A stretch of 61,675 bases of DNA from Candidatus Stahliibacteriota bacterium (GTDB lineage: Bacteria > Hydrothermota > UBA3073): positions 1 through 61,675 of the forward strand of contig DAOUSS010000001.1 of assembly GCA_030627085.1 (NCBI GenBank), given 5' to 3'. Below are positions 6,972 through 15,319 of the stretch, one piece after another. A program made the position numbers and the translations under genes. Position 1 is the first letter of the stretch; each line of letters begins with the position of its first letter. The notes beneath the pieces were generated by a model. The model worked only from the letters and a program-made list of their open reading frames with translations. It ran no database searches and was not told the DNA's origin.

Positions 6972-7178
6972 ATGCCTACACCAACAATTTCATCTCTCCT
7001 TTATCCATATATTGTGGGGGGGGTTCTGTTTGTAATTGGTATGATACTCGTATTTAAATCGGATGTGGTTGACCTGAAGTTAAGAAGATATAGAATCATG
7101 GTCATTTGGTTAATTGCAGGGTATTTCATTTATCTTGCTATCCATTCATTTTTCTTCTTTGTAGCTCCTCGTCTTTAG
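6972..7178 (+). CDS. 68-residue two-helix membrane protein, probable accessory peptide of the symporter
   Basis: The start follows AGAGGAGGCAAT. The product has two predicted membrane helices (about residues 12-28, VGGVLFVIGMILVF, and 42-64, VIWLIAGYFIYLAIHSFFFF) joined by a short basic loop (DLKLRRYR). It ends 17 bp before the symporter start codon, which has its own AAAAAGGAGG site. Small two-helix proteins directly upstream of SSS-family symporters are known from other genomes, so a stabilising or regulatory role is inferred. No catalytic motif is present. Confidence 0.65.
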   Translation: MPTPTISSLLYPYIVGGVLFVIGMILVFKSDVVDLKLRRYRIMVIWLIAGYFIYLAIHSFFFFVAPRL

Positions 7179-7195
7179 AGAAAAAGGAGGTAAAG

Positions 7196-9037
7196 ATGCA
7201 GGAGATATTGGGAACACCTTTGGATTATACGGTCATGATTGGCTACTTTGTTCTGATCGTAGCCTTTGGAACATTCTTTGCCAGATATACAAAGACTACC
7301 AAAGAATTCTTTCTGGGTGGGCAAAGATTCCCCTGGTGGATCATCTCGTTTTCATGTGTAGCTACATTAGTGGGTTCCTATAGTTTTATCAAGTACGCAT
7401 CAGTGGGGTACCTCTACGGATTCTCTTCTACAATGAGCTATATCAATGATATCTTTCTGCTGCCTATCTTCATGTTTTGCTGGTTACCCGTAATCTACTT
7501 TTCAAGAGTCTTGTCAATTCCCGAATATCTTGGGAAGAGATTCGATCCTCGAACTCGTGTAGTGGGTACGATTATTCTCATAATTTATCTTGTGGGCTAT
7601 GTGGGTATCAATCTCTACACTTTGGGTGTTGCCCTGCATACCTTAATAGGCTTGCCGGTATTCTGGGCTGCCGTTGCAGTGGCAGTATTTGCAACCATCT
7701 ATGTGGTAGCGGGTGGACAGACCGCTGTGATCTGGACAGATCTATTGCAGGCTTTTATTCTTTTGATTGCGGGCATAGGGTTATTTGTGGGGGGGATCTT
7801 TTTCTTGAGGCACTACGGTGGTTTTTGGAATCTCTTTCCAACCGGCCATAAATACGCCATGGCCTACTTCAATAAGCCGCCCAGTTTCAACTTCGTGGGT
7901 GTCTTCTGGCAAGATGCCATCGCAAATTCTTTTGCATTCTGGCTTATGAACCAGGGAATAATGATGAGATTTATGTCAGCCAAGAGCCTGCACGATTCAA
8001 GGAAGGCCGCTCTTTTCAATATCTTGGTGTTAATAATTGTGGCGTCTGTCGCCACTTCTGGTGGAGGCTGGATAGCAAGAGCTCTGGTGAGTGCCGGGCT
8101 TCTCCCTAAAACTCTCACCGGTAAAGAAGCATTTGTCAGAGCCGCCTATTTCTTATGTCGTCCGGGTGTATTTGGGTTTGTCCTCGCGGCTCTTACCGCA
8201 GCCCTTATGTCTACTGTGGATACTTTACTTAATGCCGCTTCAGCAGTATTTGTGAACGATGTCTGGCGACCTCATATAGTGAAGAAGGCTCCAGATAGGC
8301 ATTACTTGAAAGTTGCAAGGATAGCCTGTATAGCGGGGGCTATTATTGGGATTGCGCTGGTTCCCATTTATATGAGGTTTAAAACTATCTATGCTGCCCA
8401 TGGAGCATTTACCGCAACCATAACTCCACCTATGGTAGTAGCCATTGTCTTGGGTTGTACCTGGAAACGTTATACATCCAAAGCTGCTTTCTGGACCTTG
8501 TTGGGGGGGATGATCCTTATGTTTATTTCTATAAAGTATGACATCCTGTTAGCTCCATTTAGCTGTGGGATACCACGTTCTGGCTGGTTCTTCATCCGTG
8601 CCCTTTACGGATTGGTTGTCTCGGGAGTGATTGGAGTAGTTGTTACTTTATTTACAACACCCCCATTAAAGGAAAAAATCAGTGGCCTGGTTTGGAGGAC
8701 AGAGAGAGAGGGAATGATAAAATTTAAAGGTGCAGAGCCTAATGAGCGAGAAGGTAAGCAGGCTGTTCTCAGGATAAAGCAGGTAGAGCTATCTGATGAG
8801 GAAGATATCGTTAGAGTATCTCCCAAGGCTATGGAACTAATGCAAGCAAATACCGGTGATATGTTATATGTTACAGATTATAGGTGGTGGATGGGAGGAT
8901 TACATTCTACACATGCCAAGGCCGGAGATCCCATTACTGAAGAGGAGGATTTTGATAAAGTGTATGTATCTAAAGTCTTGATGGATAGAGGACGATTCAA
9001 AGAGGGTATGAAAGTAAGGGTAGAAAAGATATTTTAG
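7196..9037 (+). CDS. Sodium:solute symporter (SSS family) with a C-terminal soluble domain
   Basis: The start at 7196 (MQEILGTPLDYTVMIGYFVL) follows AAAAAGGAGGTAAAG; an upstream in-frame Met at 7106 lies inside the small membrane gene and is rejected. The product has 613 residues with about 13 membrane helices. It carries SSS features: FFLGGQRFPWW, the helix region SCVATLVGSYSFIKYA, and the late motif AALTAALMSTVDTLLNAASA. The last 100 or so residues (from about 510, RIKQVELSDEEDIVRVSPKA to VEKIF) are hydrophilic and beta-rich. This is an extension that ordinary SSS carriers lack. The substrate is unknown; the neighbours point to a phosphorylated or glycerol-containing compound. Confidence 0.8.
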   Translation: MQEILGTPLDYTVMIGYFVLIVAFGTFFARYTKTTKEFFLGGQRFPWWIISFSCVATLVGSYSFIKYASVGYLYGFSSTMSYINDIFLLPIFMFCWLPVIYFSRVLSIPEYLGKRFDPRTRVVGTIILIIYLVGYVGINLYTLGVALHTLIGLPVFWAAVAVAVFATIYVVAGGQTAVIWTDLLQAFILLIAGIGLFVGGIFFLRHYGGFWNLFPTGHKYAMAYFNKPPSFNFVGVFWQDAIANSFAFWLMNQGIMMRFMSAKSLHDSRKAALFNILVLIIVASVATSGGGWIARALVSAGLLPKTLTGKEAFVRAAYFLCRPGVFGFVLAALTAALMSTVDTLLNAASAVFVNDVWRPHIVKKAPDRHYLKVARIACIAGAIIGIALVPIYMRFKTIYAAHGAFTATITPPMVVAIVLGCTWKRYTSKAAFWTLLGGMILMFISIKYDILLAPFSCGIPRSGWFFIRALYGLVVSGVIGVVVTLFTTPPLKEKISGLVWRTEREGMIKFKGAEPNEREGKQAVLRIKQVELSDEEDIVRVSPKAMELMQANTGDMLYVTDYRWWMGGLHSTHAKAGDPITEEEDFDKVYVSKVLMDRGRFKEGMKVRVEKIF

Positions 9038-9057
9038 AAAAGAAAATCTATTTTGTG

Positions 9058-9954
9058 ATGCTTACTCAATTAGAATGTGCTCCCTGTATTATAGATGATT
9101 TAGTTGGAGCAATAAAGTTACTGAACTTGCCTCGCGAGATACAAAAGAAAATACTCGCTGAGGGGTTAGATTACTTAAGCAAAAATTTCAATCTTCAAAC
9201 CATCCCATCCTATCATATCACCCAGGTACATCGTATCTTAAAAAGAATTTCGGGAATAGAGGTCCCATTCAAAGACCTACGCAGTAACTGTAACAAAGTA
9301 GGGACCGAGATAGCCAATTACCTATCTCAGGAATCCAAAAAGCTTTCAGATTTTGATGGATTCTATTATTTAGCAAAATGGGCAATTGCTGGCAACTTGT
9401 TGGATTTCCGTACTGTGGGAACTGGTTATGGGTTAGCGGTTTCTCGTATTAGAGAGAAGCTCAAAAATAATGTTCAAGAGGGCTTGAGATTGGATTATAT
9501 CGATAGATTATATCAACTGCTGAAGGAAGGAAAAAGAAAGGTTTTATATATTTTAGATAATGTAGGCGAAATTGCTATTGATAAGTTGCTGATCAAAAAG
9601 ATAGTAGAATTTGGTAATTCAGTTACTACTACCGTGCGTGGTGGGCCTATTACAAGCGATGCTACTCTTAATGATGCCGAACAGGTAAATTTGAGTGAGT
9701 CTGGAGCCCGAATTATTATAGCAGGACCTGACACCCTGGGTATCTCCTGGAAGGAGAAATCCAGAGATTTGACTGATGCCTTAAATAGGGCAGATATTAT
9801 TATTACCAAGGGACAGGCAAATTTTTATGTTTTCTCTGAATATAAGAAAGAAATTCCAGGAAATATATTCTGCCTCTTTACCACAAAGTGTGACCCGGTC
9901 TCCAGCATTTTTGGTGTCAAAGGCAAGATTAATCTTGCAGTCCAGTTAAAATAA
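9058..9954 (+). CDS. DUF89/ARMT1-like damage-control phosphatase
   Basis: The frame can start at GTG 9055 or ATG 9058; the latter gives the family-typical MLTQLECAPCIIDDL opening. The 298-residue protein has the DUF89 layout: a helical N-terminal part with ECxPC, then a Rossmann-like core with LDNVGEIAIDKLL, VRGGPITSDAT and ADIIITKGQANF. These contain the Asp and Asn residues used for metal binding in the family. DUF89 proteins dephosphorylate damaged or side-product phosphometabolites (for example sugar phosphates). Lying between the symporter and glpA, it could remove toxic phosphorylated side products of the imported substrate. It ends 3 bp before the glpA start, so it is co-transcribed with it. 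Confidence 0.8.
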   Translation: MLTQLECAPCIIDDLVGAIKLLNLPREIQKKILAEGLDYLSKNFNLQTIPSYHITQVHRILKRISGIEVPFKDLRSNCNKVGTEIANYLSQESKKLSDFDGFYYLAKWAIAGNLLDFRTVGTGYGLAVSRIREKLKNNVQEGLRLDYIDRLYQLLKEGKRKVLYILDNVGEIAIDKLLIKKIVEFGNSVTTTVRGGPITSDATLNDAEQVNLSESGARIIIAGPDTLGISWKEKSRDLTDALNRADIIITKGQANFYVFSEYKKEIPGNIFCLFTTKCDPVSSIFGVKGKINLAVQLK

Positions 9955-9957
9955 AGG

Positions 9958-11445
9958 ATGAGTGACTCACCTGCATTAGGCACTCCATTTCTAAAAGAGT
10001 CAAGAGCCGATGTAGCTATCATCGGCTCTGGCGTTATTGGGGCAACGATTGCAAGAGAATTATCAAGGTATAAATTAAATACCATTCTTATAGATAAAGA
10101 GGTCGATGTGGGCTGGGGGGCAACCAAGGCGAATACTGGTATTATACATGCTGGTTACAGTGAGGACCCACATACACTGAGGGGGAAACTATGTGCTCCA
10201 GGCAATCGTGTCTACCAGCAGTTGTGCGAGGAATTAGAGGTCCCGTTTAAACGTATTGGCTCCATTGTGGTGAGTTTAAACAAAGAAGAAATTCAGACTT
10301 TATGTGAACTTGAAAATCACGCTAAAATCTGCGGAGTCCCCGAAACCAGAATCTTGAACAGAGATGAATTGCATAGTGTGATACCTCATTTAACCCCTAA
10401 GGCTGTATATGGTTTTTATGCCCCAACCGCTGCAACAATAAGTCCTTACGGGCTTACTATTGCATTGGTAGAGAATGCACAAGCAAACGGTGTAAACGTT
10501 TTGATACAAACTAAAGTGCTGGGATTAAAGAAAAACCGCCAAGCAATTATTCTTAATACCACCTCTGGTTATGTACATACAAATTTCGTTATAAATGCTG
10601 CTGGTCTCTGGGCTGACGAGATATCTGCTATGTCTGGAGAAAAGGAGTTTAATATCCATCCACGGAAAGGAGAGTATATACTTTTTGATGACGCAACAGG
10701 GGAAATTACGGACAAAATAATTTTTTCAGTCCCTACTCCTGTAAGTAAGGGTATAGTGTTTGTTCCATTCGTAGAAGGAAATTACGCAGTTGGTCCCACG
10801 GCTGAAGATACAGAGGACAAAGAAGACTTATCTACCTCATTTAAAGGTCTTAAGAAAGTACTTAATTTTGCTGAATATTTTTTCCCAGAAATTCCATTCA
10901 AGAGATATATTATCAACAACTTTTGTGGCTTAAGGCCAATAGCAGATGAGAACGATTTTATTATCAGGCCCTCTTATAATATGAAAGGCTTAATTCATGT
11001 AGCTGGTATCCAGTCTCCTGGTTTAACGGCAGCACCCGCAATTGCCTCTATGGTAATGGATATCCTTATGGATCAGGGCTTGAAGCTAACTCTAAATCCC
11101 TATTTTAACCCTATAAGACGAGCTATTCCTCAAATAAAAGGGTCAGAATATAAAACTAAAGAAAAACTAATTAAAGCAAATTCAAAGTACGGACATATTG
11201 TTTGCCGTTGTGAGACCGTGAGTGAAGCTGAAGTCATAGAAGCAATAAGACGCGGAGCAACGACTCTGGATGGGGTGAAATTCCGTACACGTTGCGGAAT
11301 GGGAAGATGCCAGGGAGGTTTTTGTACTCCCAGGATTATGGAAATTTTAAGTAGAGAACTTCATATTCCCTTAGAGGAAATTAGCAAACGAAATAAAGGG
11401 TCTTGGTTAATTAAGAATAAGGTGTTGGGTTCTGATAATGTATAA
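9958..11445 (+). CDS. glpA: FAD-dependent glycerol-3-phosphate dehydrogenase-type oxidoreductase with BFD-like [2Fe-2S] domain
   Basis: This is a DAO-family flavoenzyme of 495 residues. It has the dinucleotide motif DVAIIGSGVIGATIARELSR near the N-terminus, the substrate-site region GWGATKANTGIIHAGY, and GLRPIADENDFIIRPS. The C-terminal BFD-like domain (about 405-460) carries VCRCETVSEAE and CGMGRCQGGFCTPR, the four cysteines of a [2Fe-2S] site. This matches GlpA/GlpD-like proteins encoded beside a FAD oxidoreductase and DUF1667 in Thermotoga and Firmicutes. The expected reaction is oxidation of sn-glycerol-3-phosphate to dihydroxyacetone phosphate. It overlaps the next gene by 8 bp. Confidence 0.8.
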   Translation: MSDSPALGTPFLKESRADVAIIGSGVIGATIARELSRYKLNTILIDKEVDVGWGATKANTGIIHAGYSEDPHTLRGKLCAPGNRVYQQLCEELEVPFKRIGSIVVSLNKEEIQTLCELENHAKICGVPETRILNRDELHSVIPHLTPKAVYGFYAPTAATISPYGLTIALVENAQANGVNVLIQTKVLGLKKNRQAIILNTTSGYVHTNFVINAAGLWADEISAMSGEKEFNIHPRKGEYILFDDATGEITDKIIFSVPTPVSKGIVFVPFVEGNYAVGPTAEDTEDKEDLSTSFKGLKKVLNFAEYFFPEIPFKRYIINNFCGLRPIADENDFIIRPSYNMKGLIHVAGIQSPGLTAAPAIASMVMDILMDQGLKLTLNPYFNPIRRAIPQIKGSEYKTKEKLIKANSKYGHIVCRCETVSEAEVIEAIRRGATTLDGVKFRTRCGMGRCQGGFCTPRIMEILSRELHIPLEEISKRNKGSWLIKNKVLGSDNV

Positions 11446-12700
11446 AGCAAACGTGGTAATTATTGGAGGCGGTCCAGCTGGATTAGGAGCAGCTTGTAAG
11501 GCCAAAGAATTAGGAATAGAGAAGGTGCTTATTCTGGAACGAGACCGAGAATTAGGGGGGATTCTCTTTCAGTGTATCCATAATGGGTTCGGATTGCAAT
11601 ATTTTAACGAAGATTTAACAGGTCCTGAATATGCTACAAGATTTATTCAAAAAGCTCAAAAACTAGGTGTGGAATCAAAACTTAATACAATTGTTCTTGA
11701 AATAAACAATAACAAAAAAATACTTGCTGTAAACTCGAGCGATGGCTTAATGGAAATAAATACAGAAACCATAATTTTAGCTATGGGTTGTCGTGAGAGA
11801 ACAAGAGGAGCAATAAATATACCTGGGACAAGACCAGCTGGCATTTTCACTGCCGGCACAGCTCAGAGATTAATAAATATGGAAAATTTGCTTCCGGGTA
11901 AGAGTGTGGTTATCTTAGGATCTGGTGACATTGGCCTGATTATGGCTCGTAGATTAACATGGGTCGGGGCAAAGGTTAAAGCAATAGTGGAGATGCTGCC
12001 ATATCCGTCAGGATTGACGAGAAATGTGGTCCAATGTGCAGAAGATTACGATATCCCTCTAATCCTTTCTCATACAGTAACGAACATCTATGGAAAAAAA
12101 CGACTTACAGGAGTGACTATTGGAAAAGTGGATGAAGAGGGAAATATAGTAAGAAAAAGCGAAAAATATATCCCGTGTGATACTTTGTTACTATCGGTTG
12201 GTTTAATTCCAGAAAATGAATTATCCAAAAACACGGGTATCAAATTAGATGCTGATACAAATGGACCCTTCGTGAATCAGTATATGCAAACAACTATTCC
12301 CAATATCTTTGCTTGCGGAAATGTGACTCAGGTTTACGATCTGGTAGACTATGTTACTGAAGCTGGAGAACTCGCAGCTGAAGGAGCCCATTTGTATATG
12401 AAAGGGTTAACGAATTCCAAAACTGTTCTAATCAAAAAGGGTAGAAATATAAGACAGATAGTACCTCAAAGAATATCGTTATACGAGAGACAAAAACCTA
12501 TAAGGTTCTATTTAAGGGTGCAATATCCAGAGGAAAAAGTGAAAGTGGGAATATACAAAGAAGGGAAAGAAATATTTTCCAAAAAGCAATTAATAGTTAG
12601 ACCAAGTGAGATGATAGTACTTGAAATTAGTGATGAGGTAATAAGAAAAGCATCCGAAACAAACGAAGTTACCGTTAAAATTAATGGGTATAGAAACTAA
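11438..12700 (+). CDS. FAD/NAD(P)-dependent oxidoreductase partner of GlpA
   Basis: The product has 420 residues and two Rossmann motifs: VVIIGGGPAGLGAACKAKEL at residue 5 and VVILGSGDIGLIMARRL around 150. An ILAMGCRERTRGAINIPG segment and the FAD-closing IFACGNVTQVYDLVDYVTEAG are also present. It belongs to the pyridine-nucleotide disulfide oxidoreductase superfamily, in the clade encoded between a GlpA-like protein and DUF1667. A role in passing electrons from the GlpA flavin to NAD(P)+ or another acceptor is inferred. Overlaps on both sides (8 bp and 17 bp) imply tight translational coupling. Confidence 0.8.
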   Translation: MYKANVVIIGGGPAGLGAACKAKELGIEKVLILERDRELGGILFQCIHNGFGLQYFNEDLTGPEYATRFIQKAQKLGVESKLNTIVLEINNNKKILAVNSSDGLMEINTETIILAMGCRERTRGAINIPGTRPAGIFTAGTAQRLINMENLLPGKSVVILGSGDIGLIMARRLTWVGAKVKAIVEMLPYPSGLTRNVVQCAEDYDIPLILSHTVTNIYGKKRLTGVTIGKVDEEGNIVRKSEKYIPCDTLLLSVGLIPENELSKNTGIKLDADTNGPFVNQYMQTTIPNIFACGNVTQVYDLVDYVTEAGELAAEGAHLYMKGLTNSKTVLIKKGRNIRQIVPQRISLYERQKPIRFYLRVQYPEEKVKVGIYKEGKEIFSKKQLIVRPSEMIVLEISDEVIRKASETNEVTVKINGYRN

Positions 12701-13061
12701 AAATAAAGCAATTACTTGCATTCTTTGTCCCTTAGGGTGTAAGATTGATGTTTTAAAAAAGAAAGGGACGATAATAGTAAAAGGCGCTAAATGTGCAAAA
12801 GGAAAAGATTATGCTATCAAGGAAATCACTAATCCAGTAAGAGTACTTACAGCTACCATTAGAGTAAGGAATGGGATACTACCCTTATTGCCAGTAAAGA
12901 CTACACTATCTATACCTAAAAAACAAGTATTTACTTGTCTTAAAAAACTCTATCAACTTGAAGTAAAAGCTCCTGTTAAAATGGGAACAGTAATTGTTAA
13001 AAGCATTGCTAATACCAATTCGGATATTATTAGTACTCGAGGAATAGATTCTAAGCATTAG
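12684..13061 (+). CDS. DUF1667 protein (small Cys-rich third subunit of the GlpA-type complex)
   Basis: The 125-residue protein opens with TCILCPLGCKIDV and continues with GAKCAKGKDYAIKEITNPVR and RVLTATIRV. This is the diagnostic DUF1667 pattern: CxxC, GC and a later C that may hold an Fe-S cluster. It overlaps the preceding oxidoreductase by 17 bp and ends the unit. The family is found almost only after GlpA-like and FAD-oxidoreductase genes, so it is most likely the third component of that complex. A long gap with repeats follows. Confidence 0.8.
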   Translation: MGIETKNKAITCILCPLGCKIDVLKKKGTIIVKGAKCAKGKDYAIKEITNPVRVLTATIRVRNGILPLLPVKTTLSIPKKQVFTCLKKLYQLEVKAPVKMGTVIVKSIANTNSDIISTRGIDSKH

Positions 13062-13366
13062 AACTATATAAGAATCCATTTAAATCATCCATTAAATATT
13101 TTACTCCCAACAAAAGTAGTTATCTGACCAACAACCTGCCAGTTTATATCCGCTTTCCTTAAAAATTTATTGACAAATCCCGATATTTGGTGTATAATAC
13201 AAAAGCACCTTTAAAAAAGAATAACAGGGACTGGAAGAGAATTCAAGAGAAAAATTATATTTAGAAAATAATCTCTTCCCTGCCTGACGGTTGGCAGGCA
13301 ATCCCTTTAGTTCCCTGTTGCAACTTATAAACTTCAATGTGGAAAGGCCAAAATAGGAGGGGAGAT
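13062..13366. other. Intergenic region with promoter and hairpin repeat
   Basis: The stretch holds the promoter at 13170-13198. After it comes a repeat-like segment (AACAGGGACTGGAAGAG... to ...TTTAGTTCCCTGTTG) that resembles sequence near 38280-38360, and a TGCCTG/CAGGCA hairpin around 13281. I see no gene here. Confidence 0.6.
13170..13198 (+). promoter_or_regulatory. Consensus sigma-70-type promoter for the FMN-binding protein unit
   Basis: TTGACA at 13170-13175, 17-bp spacer, TATAAT at 13193-13198. It lies about 170 bp upstream of the start codon at 13367 and probably drives the 13367-18304 series. Confidence 0.8.
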
Positions 13367-13936
13367 ATGAAGATAAAGATGGTGTTATCGCTGCTGATAG
13401 TGTGTCTTGCAGCAGCAGGATTGCTTTCCTGGGTGTATACAGTCACTACACCTATAATTGAAGAGGGGATAAAGGCAAAACTGGACGAACAATTAAGGGA
13501 GGTCTTCCCCTCTGCCTGTAAATTTGATCCACTTGTAATTAAAGGAGACACACTTCTGAAGGATACCCTCTGGGTAGCAGTGGACTCGACAGAGAATAAA
13601 GTAGGAATTGTGTTTAAGGTATTTCCAATGGGATATGGTGGTCCAATTGAGACACTGGTTGGTCTTGCAAGCGATACCAGCATTGTAGCAATAAGACCTG
13701 CGACCCCCTCTGAAGGATTGAAGGAGACACCGGGACTGGGAGTAAGAATAACAGAATCCGGTTTTATAGAACAGTTCAAGGGAAAAAAGAAAAAGGACAT
13801 CCAATTGAAAAAAGATGGGGGCACGATTGATGCTATAACCGCAGCAACAATATCGTCAAGGGCTGTAACCGACGGTGTAAGAGAAGGAATTGAGAGATAC
13901 GCAAAATGGCTTGCAACTATTGGAGTTATAGAGTAA
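13367..13936 (+). CDS. RnfG/NqrC-like FMN-binding domain protein
   Basis: The start at 13367 follows ATAGGAGGGGAGAT. The 189-residue product has an N-terminal membrane helix (MVLSLLIVCLAAAGLLSWVY) and a periplasmic domain with the segment FPMGYGGPIETLVGLASD. It ends with DAITAATISSRAVTDGVREG. The TAATISS sequence corresponds to the SGATxT/S motif where RnfG/NqrC receive FMN covalently on a Thr or Ser. No other rnf or nqr subunit is adjacent, so it is either a stand-alone FMN-binding electron carrier or a displaced rnfG. Attachment of FMN would require an ApbE transferase, which is not in the window. Confidence 0.75.
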   Translation: MKIKMVLSLLIVCLAAAGLLSWVYTVTTPIIEEGIKAKLDEQLREVFPSACKFDPLVIKGDTLLKDTLWVAVDSTENKVGIVFKVFPMGYGGPIETLVGLASDTSIVAIRPATPSEGLKETPGLGVRITESGFIEQFKGKKKKDIQLKKDGGTIDAITAATISSRAVTDGVREGIERYAKWLATIGVIE

Positions 13937-13937
13937 T

Positions 13938-14081
13938 GCGGTTTTGCAGTTATGCAATTATGCGGTTTGGTGGTTATGCGGTGATATTTGGTGTTGAATG
14001 GGGGTTAAGTGTTTTTGGTTCGTTGGTCACATATTAGTCGTTACGCCTTACGCCTTACGCCTTACGGATCAGGCGTCAGAT
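13938..14081. repeat. Low-complexity word repeats (TTATGCGG and TTACGCC units)
   Basis: Around 13938-13982 the unit TTATGCGGTTT recurs imperfectly about four times. Around 14039-14070 the 7-mer TTACGCC is repeated in tandem three times. The second block lies inside the 5' part of the next open frame, which makes the start of that gene uncertain. Confidence 0.65.
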
Positions 14082-15319
14082 TTTGGGCATTGGGCATTTT
14101 ACTTATCTCGGTTCCACTATTTCCGGCGAGGTTACTCATATATATGGACACAATGCAAACTGATCACCTTCACGCATATGGAGTTGCCTATCAGGCACTA
14201 CTGTTAGAGAAGAAGGTTGAATGGCTCTTAAATTACAGGGGAGGTTCTTTTCTAATAGACTACGATAAAGGCATTGAAAATATATGTAGAAAGAAAGGGG
14301 TTAGATGTTCCATAGTAAACGAGGCGAGCGTGAGACAGATTTACAAGATCATTGAGGATGAAAATATGGAGAAAGTGATATTGGAAGAGGCTCCAAAGAT
14401 TGCCGTATATGTGCCTCCGCATTTTTCTCCATGGGACGACGCAGTGAGACTTATACTTGATTATGCCGGGATTCCATACGACGCAATATGGGATGAGGAG
14501 GTTCTATCAGGTGCCTTATCTTCTTATGATTGGGTCCATCTTCATCACGAAGATTTCACAGGACAATACGGTAAGTTCTACAGGTCCTATCATAATGCAG
14601 ATTGGTATAAGAGGGAAGTCTCAATAAATGAGAATATGGCAAAAAGACTTGGCTTTTTATCTGTATGGAAATTGAAACACGCAGTTGCACTGAAGATAAG
14701 GGAGTATGTTGAAGAGGGTGGATTTCTATTTGCTATGTGTTCAGCAACAGAAACGGTTGATATTGCACTTTCAGCATATGATGCGGATATAGTTGGCATC
14801 CCATTTGATGGGACCCCAGCGGACCCAGAATACAGAAACAAACTTGACTATAGTGGAACATTCGCATTTAGGGATTTTACACCCGATGTGAACGCACTTA
14901 TATACAATCATTCTGATATTGATGTAACCAGAGAGGCACAGAGCAGAGGTAAAAAGATCTATTTCACACTGAAAAATTTTGATGCAAAATACGATCCCAT
15001 TCCCACGATGCTGAGCCAGAATCACACAAAATACATAAAGGAATTTCTTGGCCAGAATACAGGATTCAGAAGAAACTTCATAAAGGATGATGTTGTTGTT
15101 TTGGGAGATATCGAGGGTAGCGAGGAAGTCAAATATATCTATGGGGACAGGGGGAAAGGATTTTTTACATTCCTTGGCGGACATGACCCTGAAGACTATG
15201 CCCATCTTGTTGGTGACCCTCCGACAGATCTAAAAAACTTTCCAAATTCTGCCGGATACAGGCTTATACTCAATAATATATTATTTCCTGCTGCCAAAAC
15301 AAAGAGGTTGAAGACATGA
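14009..15319 (+). CDS. Conserved protein with N-terminal signal/anchor and an amidotransferase-like domain; function unknown
   Basis: The open frame begins at 14009, but its first 27 or so codons are repeat-derived. A TTG at 14090, followed by a hydrophobic signal (GILLISVPLFPARLLIY), is a likelier start. The conserved part begins MDTMQTDHLHAYGVAYQALL and WLLNYRGGSFLIDY. A flavodoxin-like core follows (KIAVYVPPHFSPWDDAVRLI, YDWVHLHHEDFTG) with GGFLFAMCSATETVD, where the Cys sits like a class-I amidotransferase nucleophile. From memory, related proteins in other phyla are often labelled 'asparagine synthetase B'. No ATP-dependent synthetase motif is visible, so that name looks doubtful. It overlaps maf by 4 bp. 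Confidence 0.6.
   Translation: MFLVRWSHISRYALRLTPYGSGVRFWALGILLISVPLFPARLLIYMDTMQTDHLHAYGVAYQALLLEKKVEWLLNYRGGSFLIDYDKGIENICRKKGVRCSIVNEASVRQIYKIIEDENMEKVILEEAPKIAVYVPPHFSPWDDAVRLILDYAGIPYDAIWDEEVLSGALSSYDWVHLHHEDFTGQYGKFYRSYHNADWYKREVSINENMAKRLGFLSVWKLKHAVALKIREYVEEGGFLFAMCSATETVDIALSAYDADIVGIPFDGTPADPEYRNKLDYSGTFAFRDFTPDVNALIYNHSDIDVTREAQSRGKKIYFTLKNFDAKYDPIPTMLSQNHTKYIKEFLGQNTGFRRNFIKDDVVVLGDIEGSEEVKYIYGDRGKGFFTFLGGHDPEDYAHLVGDPPTDLKNFPNSAGYRLILNNILFPAAKTKRLKT

Noticed and set aside
7106..7195. N-terminal extension of the symporter from an upstream ATG
   Set aside because: It overlaps the small membrane gene, and a strong AAAAAGGAGG site marks 7196 as the start.
13261..13824. 187-codon minus-strand frame opposite the FMN-binding gene
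   Set aside because: It is antisense to a gene with clear motifs and a good ribosome site.
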